Source: JAWLCQ01 sp041687095 (GTDB lineage: Bacteria > Planctomycetota > Phycisphaerae > SM23-33). From it: a stretch of 33,845 nt of DNA. The translations under genes and the position numbers were made by a program. Shown here piece by piece: positions 7,898 through 15,184 of the stretch. Location: assembly GCA_041687095.1 (NCBI GenBank), contig JAWLCQ010000038.1, forward strand, positions 1 through 33,845, written 5' to 3'. A model generated the notes under the pieces. It made no database searches. It was not told where the DNA came from and saw nothing but the letters and a program-made list of their open reading frames with translations. Each line of letters begins with the position of its first letter. Position 1 is the first letter of the stretch.

Positions 7898-9235
7898 CTA
7901 CGGTTCGCGGAGGCGGAGGCCGTACTCGCTCAGCCGCTGGCGGACCTCGTTCAACGAGGTCTGGCCGAAGTTGCGGCAGGCGAGAAGTTCGGGCTCGCTG
8001 CGGGACGCGAGGTCCCCGAGCGTCTGGATGTTCAGGTTTTCGAGGGCCTTGCGGGCGCGGATGGAGAAGTCGATCTGGGCGACGGGGAGGGCGAGGACGC
8101 CCTCGTTGGCCACGCTGGAGGGCTTGGGCCCGGTGGGGCTGATCAGGCCCACCAACTCGCCCTCCTCCTCCTCCTCGATGGGCTGCCCGAGGGTGAGGCC
8201 CTTGGCGGACAGCATGTCCTTGATCTCCTTCAGGGAGGTCTCCCCGAAGTTCTTGTACCCCAGGAGTTCGGGCTCGGTGGTGCGGACGAGGTCGCCCAGG
8301 GTGCGGATGTTCATCTTCTTGAGGCAGTTGCGGGCGCGGACGGAGAGTTCGAAGTCGGTGACGGGGATGTCGAGGACGGCGTTGCGGCGGGCGATGCGCT
8401 TGGCGCGGTCCTCATCGTAGTACATGCCCATCGACGCCTCGACGTCCTTGAGGAAGAGCTTGGCGCGGGGGTGGTTGGGGTTGATGCCCAGCATCCGCCG
8501 CAGGCAGCGCTCGGCCTGCTCGTACTGCCCGTCGTCCTCGTAGAGAACGGCGAGGTTCATGAGGGCGTTGGCGTACACGGGCGGGTGGTTGAGGCACTCC
8601 TTGTAGAGTTCGATGGCCTCCTCCTCGTTCCCGTGGAGATCCAGGTAGTAGGCGAGGCGGAAGAGGACGGCCCCGTTGGAGGGGTCGGCCTGGCGGGCCT
8701 TGTCATAGGCCTTGACCGCCCCGTCCCCGTCGCCCGTGACCTCCGCCAGCAGGCCGCGCAGGTACCACACCCGCCCGGTCTCGCCCTCGCGCTTCTGCAG
8801 GGCGGCGAGTTGCTTGCCCGCCTCGTCCGTCTTGCCGCGCAGGGCCTCGCACTCGGCGAGTTCGGCGGCGGCGTCGGCGTCGCTGAGCCCGCGGTCCCGC
8901 GCCATCCCGAACTCCGTGGCCGCGCGGTCGTAGTCCCGCAGGTGCTTGGCGCACAGGCCCTGGAAGTAGCGGCGCTCCTTGTTGTCCGTCGCGCTGGACA
9001 GCACGTCCAGCGCCTCGCGGTACTGGCAGAGCATGTAGCGGGCGATGCCCACCTTCAACGCGGCCGTGCCCTTGAGGTCCGCGTTGCCCGACTCGACCTG
9101 GCGAATCGTCTCGCGGAGCACCCGCACGGGCTCGCGGCTCTGCAGGAGGGCCTTCTGCAACGCCCGCTGGTCGTCCACCGTCCACGTATCCTTACCGAGG
9201 AGAGCACTCAGCTCTTCCTGCACGTTCTGCGTCAT
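7898..9235 (-). CDS. TPR protein with two C-terminal RNA polymerase alpha-CTD-like domains
   Basis: 445-aa protein. Residues about 55-265 are helical TPR-like repeats (for example AEVTGDGDGAVKAYDKA and LNLAVLYEDDGQYEQAERC-type units). Two alpha-CTD-like HhH domains follow, at about 288-350 and 383-443, joined by an acidic linker with EEEEEGE. Domain 1 keeps most residues that contact DNA in E. coli alpha (R265, N268, C269, L270, G296, S299 and E302 correspond to R300, N303, C304, L305, G331, S334 and E337); K298 is T333. Domain 2 keeps the Arg (R393) and Ser (S427) but has K396 and A397 for N268 and C269. The start at 9235 has AGGAG 9 nt upstream. It has its own promoter and terminator. The function is unknown; binding to DNA UP elements or to transcription partners is inference. 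Related architectures are known from planctomycetes. Confidence 0.85.
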   Translation of the reverse strand: MTQNVQEELSALLGKDTWTVDDQRALQKALLQSREPVRVLRETIRQVESGNADLKGTAALKVGIARYMLCQYREALDVLSSATDNKERRYFQGLCAKHLRDYDRAATEFGMARDRGLSDADAAAELAECEALRGKTDEAGKQLAALQKREGETGRVWYLRGLLAEVTGDGDGAVKAYDKARQADPSNGAVLFRLAYYLDLHGNEEEAIELYKECLNHPPVYANALMNLAVLYEDDGQYEQAERCLRRMLGINPNHPRAKLFLKDVEASMGMYYDEDRAKRIARRNAVLDIPVTDFELSVRARNCLKKMNIRTLGDLVRTTEPELLGYKNFGETSLKEIKDMLSAKGLTLGQPIEEEEEGELVGLISPTGPKPSSVANEGVLALPVAQIDFSIRARKALENLNIQTLGDLASRSEPELLACRNFGQTSLNEVRQRLSEYGLRLREP

Positions 9236-9366
9236 GCGTATCGTCTCCTGGAAAGCGAGTTCCGAAGCCCGAGGACGGCCGGACGCCCGCAACGGGCCCC
9301 GCCGCCCACGACGGGCGCGTCCACGGCAGGGACGATCCGGCATTTTCCCTACGCGTGAGATGTCGT

Positions 9367-9394
9367 ATTATACTGTGCATCGCCGGGACTGCAA
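9367..9394 (-). promoter_or_regulatory. Sigma-70-type promoter for the TPR/alpha-CTD gene
   Basis: On the minus strand TTGCAG (9394-9389), a 16-bp spacer, and a consensus TATAAT (9372-9367). It stands out as an AT-rich island in GC-rich DNA. The predicted leader to the ATG at 9235 is about 125 nt. The rest of 9236-9521 shows nothing coding. Confidence 0.65.
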
Positions 9395-9521
9395 TCCCAG
9401 TTGCGCGACCGCCCGCCCCCGGGCCCCCCGCGCCGCCGGGACCCGTCCGCCGGCGAGGGGGGACGCCCATGGAGGCGGCCCCGGACGCAGGACCGCAAGC
9501 ACGGAATCGAGAGCAACACCC

Positions 9522-10460
9522 GTGAACGGACGTACAGCCAGCCGAGACGTACACCTGATCGTGAACCCCCACAGCGGGTACGGGGGGAGCCAACTCCTCC
9601 TCAAGGAGTTCCGCACCGCCGCCCGCGATGCCGGATTCCGCCTCGTGGAGTTCACCACCACCCGCGCGGGCGACGCCACCCGCTACGCCGCCCAACTCCC
9701 CCCAGACGCCCACGGCCTGGTCGTCTGGGGCGGGGACGGAACGGTCAACGAGGTCATCAACTCGATGACCGGCTCCCCGGTGCCGATCCTCCCCTGCCCC
9801 CTGGGCACGGAGAACCTCCTCGCCAAGGAACTGCGGATCCCCTCCGACCCGCGGCAGATGGTGGAGGTCCTCCGCACCGGGGTCGCCGCCGACTGCGACG
9901 TCGGGGTCATCAACGGTCACAACTTCATGCTCATCGTGGGCATCGGGTTCGACGGAGAGGTCGTCCGCCGCCTCGCCTCCACCCGCTCGGGGCACATCTC
10001 GCACCTGAGCTACTTCTGGCCGCTGTGGCGGACGTTCTGGGAGCACGACTTCCCCCGCATGCGCATCGTCGCCGACGGGGAGACCGTCTTCGACGACTAC
10101 GGCATGGCGTTCGTGGGCAACATCTCCCGCTACGCCGTCGGGCTCCGCATCTGCCGCGACGCCGTCTACGATGACGGCCTGCTGGACCTCGTCGTCTTCC
10201 ACTGCCGCCAGCAGACCGGCCTGGTCCTGCACGCGGCGTGGACGCTGCTGCGCCTCCACCCGCTCAAGGGCGACGTCATGTACCGCCGCGCCCGCACCAT
10301 GCGGATCGAGACCGACCGCCCCGTCCCGTCCGAGATCGACGGGGACATGGGGCCCTCGACCCCGCTGGAGATCTCCGTCGCCCCCCAACGCGTCCGCCTG
10401 CTCATGCCCCGCCGACGCCCCAACTGGGGCCTCTGGCCGTGGAAGGAGGAAATCGCTTGA
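9522..10460 (+). CDS. Diacylglycerol/lipid kinase family protein (YegS/BmrU-like)
   Basis: 312-aa member of the DAGK catalytic-domain family, soluble kinases that phosphorylate diacylglycerol or related lipids with ATP. Motifs are NPHSG at 15-19, the nucleotide-binding GGDGT at 70-74 followed by NEVINSM, and PLGTEN at 93-98 (usually PLGTGN). The C-terminal beta-sandwich includes DDGLLDLVVF and a PSEIDGD-type segment. The start is GTG at 9522 (VNGRTASRD), the only in-frame start close to the domain; the ribosome site is weak. Its stop codon overlaps the TTG start of kdsA, so the pair is translationally coupled. The substrate cannot be specified. Confidence 0.85.
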   Translation: MNGRTASRDVHLIVNPHSGYGGSQLLLKEFRTAARDAGFRLVEFTTTRAGDATRYAAQLPPDAHGLVVWGGDGTVNEVINSMTGSPVPILPCPLGTENLLAKELRIPSDPRQMVEVLRTGVAADCDVGVINGHNFMLIVGIGFDGEVVRRLASTRSGHISHLSYFWPLWRTFWEHDFPRMRIVADGETVFDDYGMAFVGNISRYAVGLRICRDAVYDDGLLDLVVFHCRQQTGLVLHAAWTLLRLHPLKGDVMYRRARTMRIETDRPVPSEIDGDMGPSTPLEISVAPQRVRLLMPRRRPNWGLWPWKEEIA

Positions 10461-11284
10461 CCCCCCCCCGCTCCGTCGCACGCATCGGGTCCGTCGAGTT
10501 CGGAACTGGAACGCTCGCCCTCATCGCCGGGCCCTGCCTCGCCGAGTCCCGCCAACTCGTCCTCGACACCGCCGCCCGCCTCACCGACCTCTGCGGGGAG
10601 ATGGGGATCGGCTTCGTCTTCAAGGCCAGCTACGACAAGGCCAACCGCACCTCCGCAAACTCCCCCCGCGGGCCGGGCCTGGAGCAGGGGCTGGCGTGGC
10701 TCGCGGAGGTCAAGGACCGCCTCAGCGTCCCCGTCCTGTCCGACGTGCACGAGACCGCCCAGGTCGAACCCGCCGCCGCCGTCCTGGACGGTATCCAGAT
10801 CCCCGCCTTCCTCTGCCGCCAGACCGACCTGCTCCTCGCCGCCGGGCACACCGGGCGGTGCGTGAACATCAAGAAGGGGCAGTTCATGGCCCCGTGGGAC
10901 ATGGAGAACTCCACCGCCAAGGTCCGCTCCACGGGCAACGACAACGTCCTGCTGACCGACCGCGGGACGAGCTTCGGGTACAACCGCCTGATCACGGACA
11001 TGCGGGGCATCGCGCAGATGCGGGCGTTCGCGCCCGTCGTCTTCGACGCCACCCACTCCGTGCAGGAGCCCGGGGGCCTGGGCAGCGCGTCGGGCGGGCA
11101 GCGGGAACTGGCCCCCGTCCTGGCGTGCTCGGCCCTGGCGGCCGGGGCGGACGCCCTGTTCATCGAGACCCACCCCGACCCCGCCCAAGCCCTCTCCGAC
11201 GCCGCCTGCCAGATTCCGCTGGCGGACATGGACCGCGTCCTGAAACGCGCGCTGCGGATCTTCGAGGCGGCGAAAGAGGAGTAG
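10457..11284 (+). CDS. kdsA: 3-deoxy-8-phosphooctulonate synthase (KDO-8-P synthase), metal-dependent type
   Basis: 275-aa enzyme that condenses arabinose 5-phosphate with phosphoenolpyruvate to KDO 8-phosphate, the committed step to the KDO of lipopolysaccharide. Motifs include AGPCLAES, FKASYDKANRTS, RGPGLEQGL, LSDVHE, FLCRQTDLL, IKKGQFMAPWDM, DRGTSFGYN and FDATHSVQ. C27 in AGPC marks the metal-dependent class; E. coli-type enzymes have Asn there. The TTG start at 10457 is fixed by a strong GGAAGGAGG site and overlaps the stop of the lipid kinase gene (TTGA). Length is normal. It supports an LPS- or KDO-containing outer membrane. Confidence 0.95.
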   Translation: MTPPRSVARIGSVEFGTGTLALIAGPCLAESRQLVLDTAARLTDLCGEMGIGFVFKASYDKANRTSANSPRGPGLEQGLAWLAEVKDRLSVPVLSDVHETAQVEPAAAVLDGIQIPAFLCRQTDLLLAAGHTGRCVNIKKGQFMAPWDMENSTAKVRSTGNDNVLLTDRGTSFGYNRLITDMRGIAQMRAFAPVVFDATHSVQEPGGLGSASGGQRELAPVLACSALAAGADALFIETHPDPAQALSDAACQIPLADMDRVLKRALRIFEAAKEE

Positions 11285-11323
11285 GCACGCGACGAAACCA
11301 CAACCGGGAGCAGAACCCAATCC

Positions 11324-11440
11324 CCAAGCCCACCGACTGCGTCGGTGGGATTCCACGGTCCACCATGGGTTCACGATCCGCTTGGAGTCGAGCATCACTC
11401 GACTTCCAACGGATCCCACCGACGCAGTCGGTGGGCTTGG
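11324..11440. repeat. 117-bp double palindrome with perfect 27-bp inverted arms
   Basis: The 27-bp arm at 11324-11350 (starts CCAAGCCCACCGACTG) is repeated as an exact reverse complement at 11414-11440. Each arm is itself nearly palindromic (CCCACCGAC/GTCGGTGGG), so the element can fold as one long or two short hairpins. Inner imperfect arms at 11375-11392 and 11398-11415 extend the large fold. It lies between kdsA and the MBL gene. The element at 19857-19930 has the same plan. Confidence 0.85.
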
Positions 11441-11480
11441 AAAAAGCGGGCAAAGGTCAAAGACGGTTTAAGAAGGAGCG

Positions 11481-12500
11481 ATGCGCGTGAGCACGCACGA
11501 ACAACTGATTCGGGAGATCGACGCCCACCGCACGCCTCCGGGCGAGATCGCCCTGTGGTGGTTGGGGCAACTCGGGTTCGTCGTCAAGGCGGGCGGGAGC
11601 GTGCTGTACGTCGACGCGTACCTGTCCGCCCGCGCCAAGCGGCAGGTCGCACCGCTGCTGCGCCCCGAGGAGGTGACGAACGCCACGCTCATCCTGGGCT
11701 CGCACGACCACCTGGACCACATCGACCGCTCCGCCTGGCCCCCCATGGCGGTGGCGTCCCCGCAGGCGAAGTTCGTCGTCCCCGCGATTCTCCTGCCCCG
11801 CCTGGCACAAGAGCTTGGGATCGCACCAGAACGGTTTCTCGGTTTGGACGACGGGCGGACCGTCGAACACGCGGGCGTGCGGATCACCGCCATCCCGGCC
11901 GCCCACGAGTTCCTCGACCGCGACGAGGCCTCGGGACAGTATCCGTACCTGGGCTTCGTCATCCACGCCAACGGAGCGACGCTCTACCACTCGGGCGATA
12001 CGTGCCTCTACGAAGGCATGTCCGCCCGCCTGCGAAACATCGGAATTCACCGCGGAGAACGCAGAGACCGCGGAGGAGAGGGGAATCACGGTTCGGCAGA
12101 ATCACTCCCCTCTGCGCCCTCCGCGTCCTCTGCGGTGAACCCGCACGAGCAGCCTGCCGAGAGGCGCCTGGACGCGATGCTGCTGCCCATCAATGGCCGC
12201 GACGCCGCCCGCCTCGCCCGCGGGTGCATCGGGAACATGACGTACCAGGAATCCGCCGACCTCGCCGGGCCGCTGGGCCCGGGCCTCGTGGTCCCGGGCC
12301 ACTGGGACATGTTCGCGGACAACCCCGGGGACCCCGAGGCCTTCGCCGCCTACATGCACGTGAAGTACCCCGACGTCCCCGTGCATATCCCCGCCCATGG
12401 GGTGCGGTTCGACGTGAAGGCCCTCGTACGTCTGGAAGACGAGACGGACATCGCCGACGCGGAAGCGGCGTTGGCGGAATCCGACGAACGGATTCCCTGA
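11481..12500 (+). CDS. Metallo-beta-lactamase-fold hydrolase, UlaG-like, with an inserted repeat
   Basis: 339-aa MBL-fold protein resembling UlaG (L-ascorbate-6-phosphate lactonase) and related metal-dependent hydrolases. The metal motif is SHDHLDH (74-80), with AAHEF (about 140-144), YHSGDT (169-174), LLPINGRD (234-241), VPGHWDMF and HIPAHG further on. Residues 189-220 (Arg/Gly/Ser-rich) are encoded by a dispersed inverted repeat lying exactly between the SGDTCLYEGMSARLR segment and DAMLLPINGRD, which are normally close together. The frame stays open through it. ATG at 11481 is only 2 nt from the GGAG; GTG at 11487 is better spaced and may be the true start. The substrate is unknown, and activity may be altered by the insert. 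Confidence 0.85.
   Translation: MRVSTHEQLIREIDAHRTPPGEIALWWLGQLGFVVKAGGSVLYVDAYLSARAKRQVAPLLRPEEVTNATLILGSHDHLDHIDRSAWPPMAVASPQAKFVVPAILLPRLAQELGIAPERFLGLDDGRTVEHAGVRITAIPAAHEFLDRDEASGQYPYLGFVIHANGATLYHSGDTCLYEGMSARLRNIGIHRGERRDRGGEGNHGSAESLPSAPSASSAVNPHEQPAERRLDAMLLPINGRDAARLARGCIGNMTYQESADLAGPLGPGLVVPGHWDMFADNPGDPEAFAAYMHVKYPDVPVHIPAHGVRFDVKALVRLEDETDIADAEAALAESDERIP
12046..12139. repeat. TTCACCGCGGAGA-type inverted repeat inside the MBL gene (copy A)
   Basis: 94-bp element. The left arm starts TTCACCGCGGAGAACGCAGA and the right arm ends CCTCTGCGGTGAA. It is the same family as the copies at 15073-15164, 21426-21567 and, more diverged, 17268-17354. Here it is translated without a stop as part of the MBL-fold protein. 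Confidence 0.85.
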
Positions 12501-12938
12501 AAGCAGATCAAGAAGGACCTCGGGCTCTGACGCAGAGGTTCGGCGTTTGGGATTTCGTGCTTCGGATTTCGGTAACCGTTCATGGAAGTGCGGGCGAGGA
12601 GCCCCGCACCGCCTCGAAAAAGGGGACAGGCACCTGCGCGGCGAGAAGCATGCCGCTGCGGAGCCAGTCCCCATTTTCGAGGATCCCTGCACCTACCCCG
12701 CCTTCGGCTCCCGACGGACCCTTTTCTTCACGCCTTCGCTGCTGTTTGCGAAGGCGTGAATGGTTACGGATTTCGGATTGGGATCCCAAGGGAGGCGTGG
12801 GCGCCCTTCCTCTGCCGCCCCTCCATTTTTCCCCACCACCCCATTGCACTCCTCTTCCAGGCGTCTATGATGCGCCCCGACGGGCGGGAGCGGTCCCGCT
12901 CGCAGCACCGAACCCGAAGTCCGCAAAGGAGGCCAACC
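12501..12938. other. 438-bp repeat-filled intergenic region
   Basis: No gene is supported. At 12540-12583 there is a single arm of the GATTTCGG family. At 12612-12682 an imperfect inverted repeat has arms CCTCGAAAAAGGGGACAGGC (12612-12631) and 12663-12682, matching 18 of 20 bases; this GGGGACAGGCACCT/CCAGTCCCC form is REP-like. At 12727-12760 a perfect 13-bp hairpin, TTCACGCCTTCGC with its complement, has an 8-nt loop. AAAGGAGG just before 12939 is the ribosome site of the next gene. Confidence 0.7.
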
Positions 12939-15065
12939 ATGGCCCAGCCCTTCCCCACCCGCTCCGCCGCCACCTACTACGTCGCCCCCAACGGAAACGA
13001 CAAGTGGTCCGGGACCCTCCCCGAGCCCAACAAGGCCAACACCGACGGGCCCTTCGCGTCCATCCGCCAGGCCCAGAACGTCATCAACAAGACCAAGCAG
13101 CAGGGCCTCCTGCCCGCCACCGTCACGGTGCAGCTCCGCGGGGGGCGATACCCGCTGAAGAGCCCCATCGTCTTCACCCCCGCCGACTCCGCCCCCGTGA
13201 CCTACGCCGCCTACCCCGGCGAGCAGCCCATCCTCGATGGCGGCGAGCGGATCACGGGCTGGGCGATCGAGGAGGTCAACGGGGTGCAGGCGTGGGTGAC
13301 GGAGCTGCCCGAGGTCGCGGGGGGCACGTGGCACTTCCGCCAGCTCTTCGTCAACGGGCGACGCCGCCAGCGGCCCTGCCTGCCCAAGAAGGGACTCTAC
13401 CGCATCGCGGAGGTGCCCGGCATGCCCCTGCCGTCGGGCTGGGGCCGCGGCGGGTACGACCGCTTCCGCATCGACGAGATGAAGCCCTACCGCAACCTCA
13501 CCGACATCGACGTCGTCGCCTACCACTTCTGGATCGACGAGCGCTTCCCCGTCGCGGGGTTCGATGACGCCACCAAGATGGTCACCTGCACCCGCAAGTC
13601 CAAGGCCCCCCTCACCGAAGCCCACGGATCCATCCTCGCCCCGTGCTTCCTTGAGAACGTCTTCGAGGCCCTCACCGAACCCGGCGAGTGGTACCTCGAC
13701 CGCGCGACCGGGAAGCTCTACTACATCCCCCTGCCCGGGGAGACGCCCGAGAACACCGAGGTCTACGCCCCCCGCGCGCTGCAACTGCTCCGCCTCGAAG
13801 GCGACCCCGAAAACGAGAAGTACGTCGAGTTCCTCCGCTTCGAGGGCCTGCGGTTCGAGAACACCGACTGGCTCCAGCCGGGCGATGCGCTGCCTGAAGG
13901 CTCCCGCGACTACTGGGCCGACGCCGCCCGCCGCCCCTCCCTCCGCCACCGCGGGCAGGACGCCTCCAGCGGGCAGGGCTCCAGCGACGTCCCCGCCGTC
14001 GTCTCCTTCCGGGGCGCCCGCGGCTGCGCCTTGGAGGACTGCCGTATCGCCAACGCCGGCTGGTACGCCGTCGAGATCCTCGACGGCTGCTCCGGCGTGC
14101 GCGTCGTCGGCTGCGAGCTGTTCGACCTCGGCGCCGGGGGCATCAAGATCAACGGGGCCGCCTTCGAGGAGGACCCCCTGCTCCGCTGCGGGCACCACCA
14201 CGTCACCGACAACCACATCCACGAGTGCGGCCGCGTGTTCCACTCGGGGATCGGCATCCTGTCGATGCATTCCTACGCGAACGTCCTGTCCCACAATCAC
14301 ATCCACGACCTGTACTACAGCGGGATCTCCGTGGGCTGGGTGTGGGGCTACCGCCCGTCCATCTCGCGCGACAACCGCGTGGAGTACAACCACATCCACG
14401 ACCTGGGCCACGGGCTGCTCAGCGACATGGGCGGGATCTACACGCTGGGCGTCTCCCCCGGGACCGTCCTGCGGTACAACCACATCCACGACGTCAACAA
14501 GCTCAACTACGGGGCGTGGTGCATCTACCCCGACGAGGGGTCCAGCCACCTGCTCATCGAGAACAACGTCTGCTACCGCACCAACGGGGACATCTTCCAC
14601 CAGCACTACGGGCGGGAGAACACGGTGCGGAACAACATCTTCGCCCTGGGCGCCGAGTCCATCGTTGCCCACGGGCGTGCGGACGTGGAGCACAAGGGCT
14701 TCAGCCTCGAACGCAACATCCTCATCACCGACGGGGCCCCGATCTTCAAGGGCGGGTACAGCGCGCAGCTCGCATGGCGGAACATCCGCAGCGACCTGAA
14801 CCTGATGTGGGACGTGAGCGGCAAGCCCCTGACGTTCAAAGACCGCGGAGACGCGATCGACCTCGATGCTTGGAAGGCCCTCGGGCACGACCACCACTCC
14901 GTCTTCGCAGACCCCAAGGTCAAGTCCGTGAAGAAGGACAACTACAAGCTCGCCAAGGACAGCCCGGCCATCACCGAACTGGACTTCGAGCCGATCGACC
15001 TGTCAAACGTCGGCCCGCGGGCGAAGGAGCAGCGGGCGGAGGATCATCCGAACCGGCTGCTGTAG
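12939..15065 (+). CDS. Right-handed parallel beta-helix protein (GH141-like), no signal peptide seen
   Basis: 708-aa protein. It opens with YYVAPNGNDKWSG and FASIRQAQNVIN, typical of large polysaccharide-active or surface beta-helix proteins, then has an insert with GEWYLDRATGKLYYIPLPGE. From about residue 400 there are PbH1-type coils with recurring NHIHD (for example LSHNHIHDLYY, VEYNHIHDLGHG, RYNHIHDVNK). The architecture resembles family GH141 glycoside hydrolases, but catalytic residues cannot be assigned from reading alone. The start ATG at 12939 is fixed by AAGGAGG 6 nt upstream; the N-terminus MAQPFPTRSAATYYV is not a signal peptide. A paralogue at 24066 has one. The role in sugar degradation is inference. 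Confidence 0.85.
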   Translation: MAQPFPTRSAATYYVAPNGNDKWSGTLPEPNKANTDGPFASIRQAQNVINKTKQQGLLPATVTVQLRGGRYPLKSPIVFTPADSAPVTYAAYPGEQPILDGGERITGWAIEEVNGVQAWVTELPEVAGGTWHFRQLFVNGRRRQRPCLPKKGLYRIAEVPGMPLPSGWGRGGYDRFRIDEMKPYRNLTDIDVVAYHFWIDERFPVAGFDDATKMVTCTRKSKAPLTEAHGSILAPCFLENVFEALTEPGEWYLDRATGKLYYIPLPGETPENTEVYAPRALQLLRLEGDPENEKYVEFLRFEGLRFENTDWLQPGDALPEGSRDYWADAARRPSLRHRGQDASSGQGSSDVPAVVSFRGARGCALEDCRIANAGWYAVEILDGCSGVRVVGCELFDLGAGGIKINGAAFEEDPLLRCGHHHVTDNHIHECGRVFHSGIGILSMHSYANVLSHNHIHDLYYSGISVGWVWGYRPSISRDNRVEYNHIHDLGHGLLSDMGGIYTLGVSPGTVLRYNHIHDVNKLNYGAWCIYPDEGSSHLLIENNVCYRTNGDIFHQHYGRENTVRNNIFALGAESIVAHGRADVEHKGFSLERNILITDGAPIFKGGYSAQLAWRNIRSDLNLMWDVSGKPLTFKDRGDAIDLDAWKALGHDHHSVFADPKVKSVKKDNYKLAKDSPAITELDFEPIDLSNVGPRAKEQRAEDHPNRLL

Positions 15066-15072
15066 CGTTCGA

Positions 15073-15164
15073 TTCACCGCGGAGAGCGCGGAGGACGCAG
15101 AGGGAGAAAGACGGCGGGAAGATGCCCCTTCCCTCTCTGCGATCTCCGCGCTCTCCGCGGTGAA
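15073..15164. repeat. TTCACCGCGGAGA-type inverted repeat (copy B) at a convergent junction
   Basis: 92-bp element with near-perfect 30-bp arms, TTCACCGCGGAGAGCGCGGA on the left and its complement ending CTCCGCGGTGAA on the right. It starts 7 nt after the plus-strand beta-helix stop and ends 20 nt before the stop of the minus-strand gene. A bidirectional terminator role is inferred from position. Confidence 0.85.
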
Positions 15165-15184
15165 AGGAATCGGAGATAACGCCC

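Noticed and set aside
11324..11440. Insertion sequence or MITE with a transposase
   Set aside because: No transposase frame is inside or near it and no clear target duplication was seen; annotated as a palindromic repeat only.
12693..14897. 734-aa open frame antisense to the first beta-helix gene
   Set aside because: High GC removes stops from the opposite strand. The translation is Val/Gly/Asp-rich without family motifs, and the sense strand has clear beta-helix signatures and a ribosome site.
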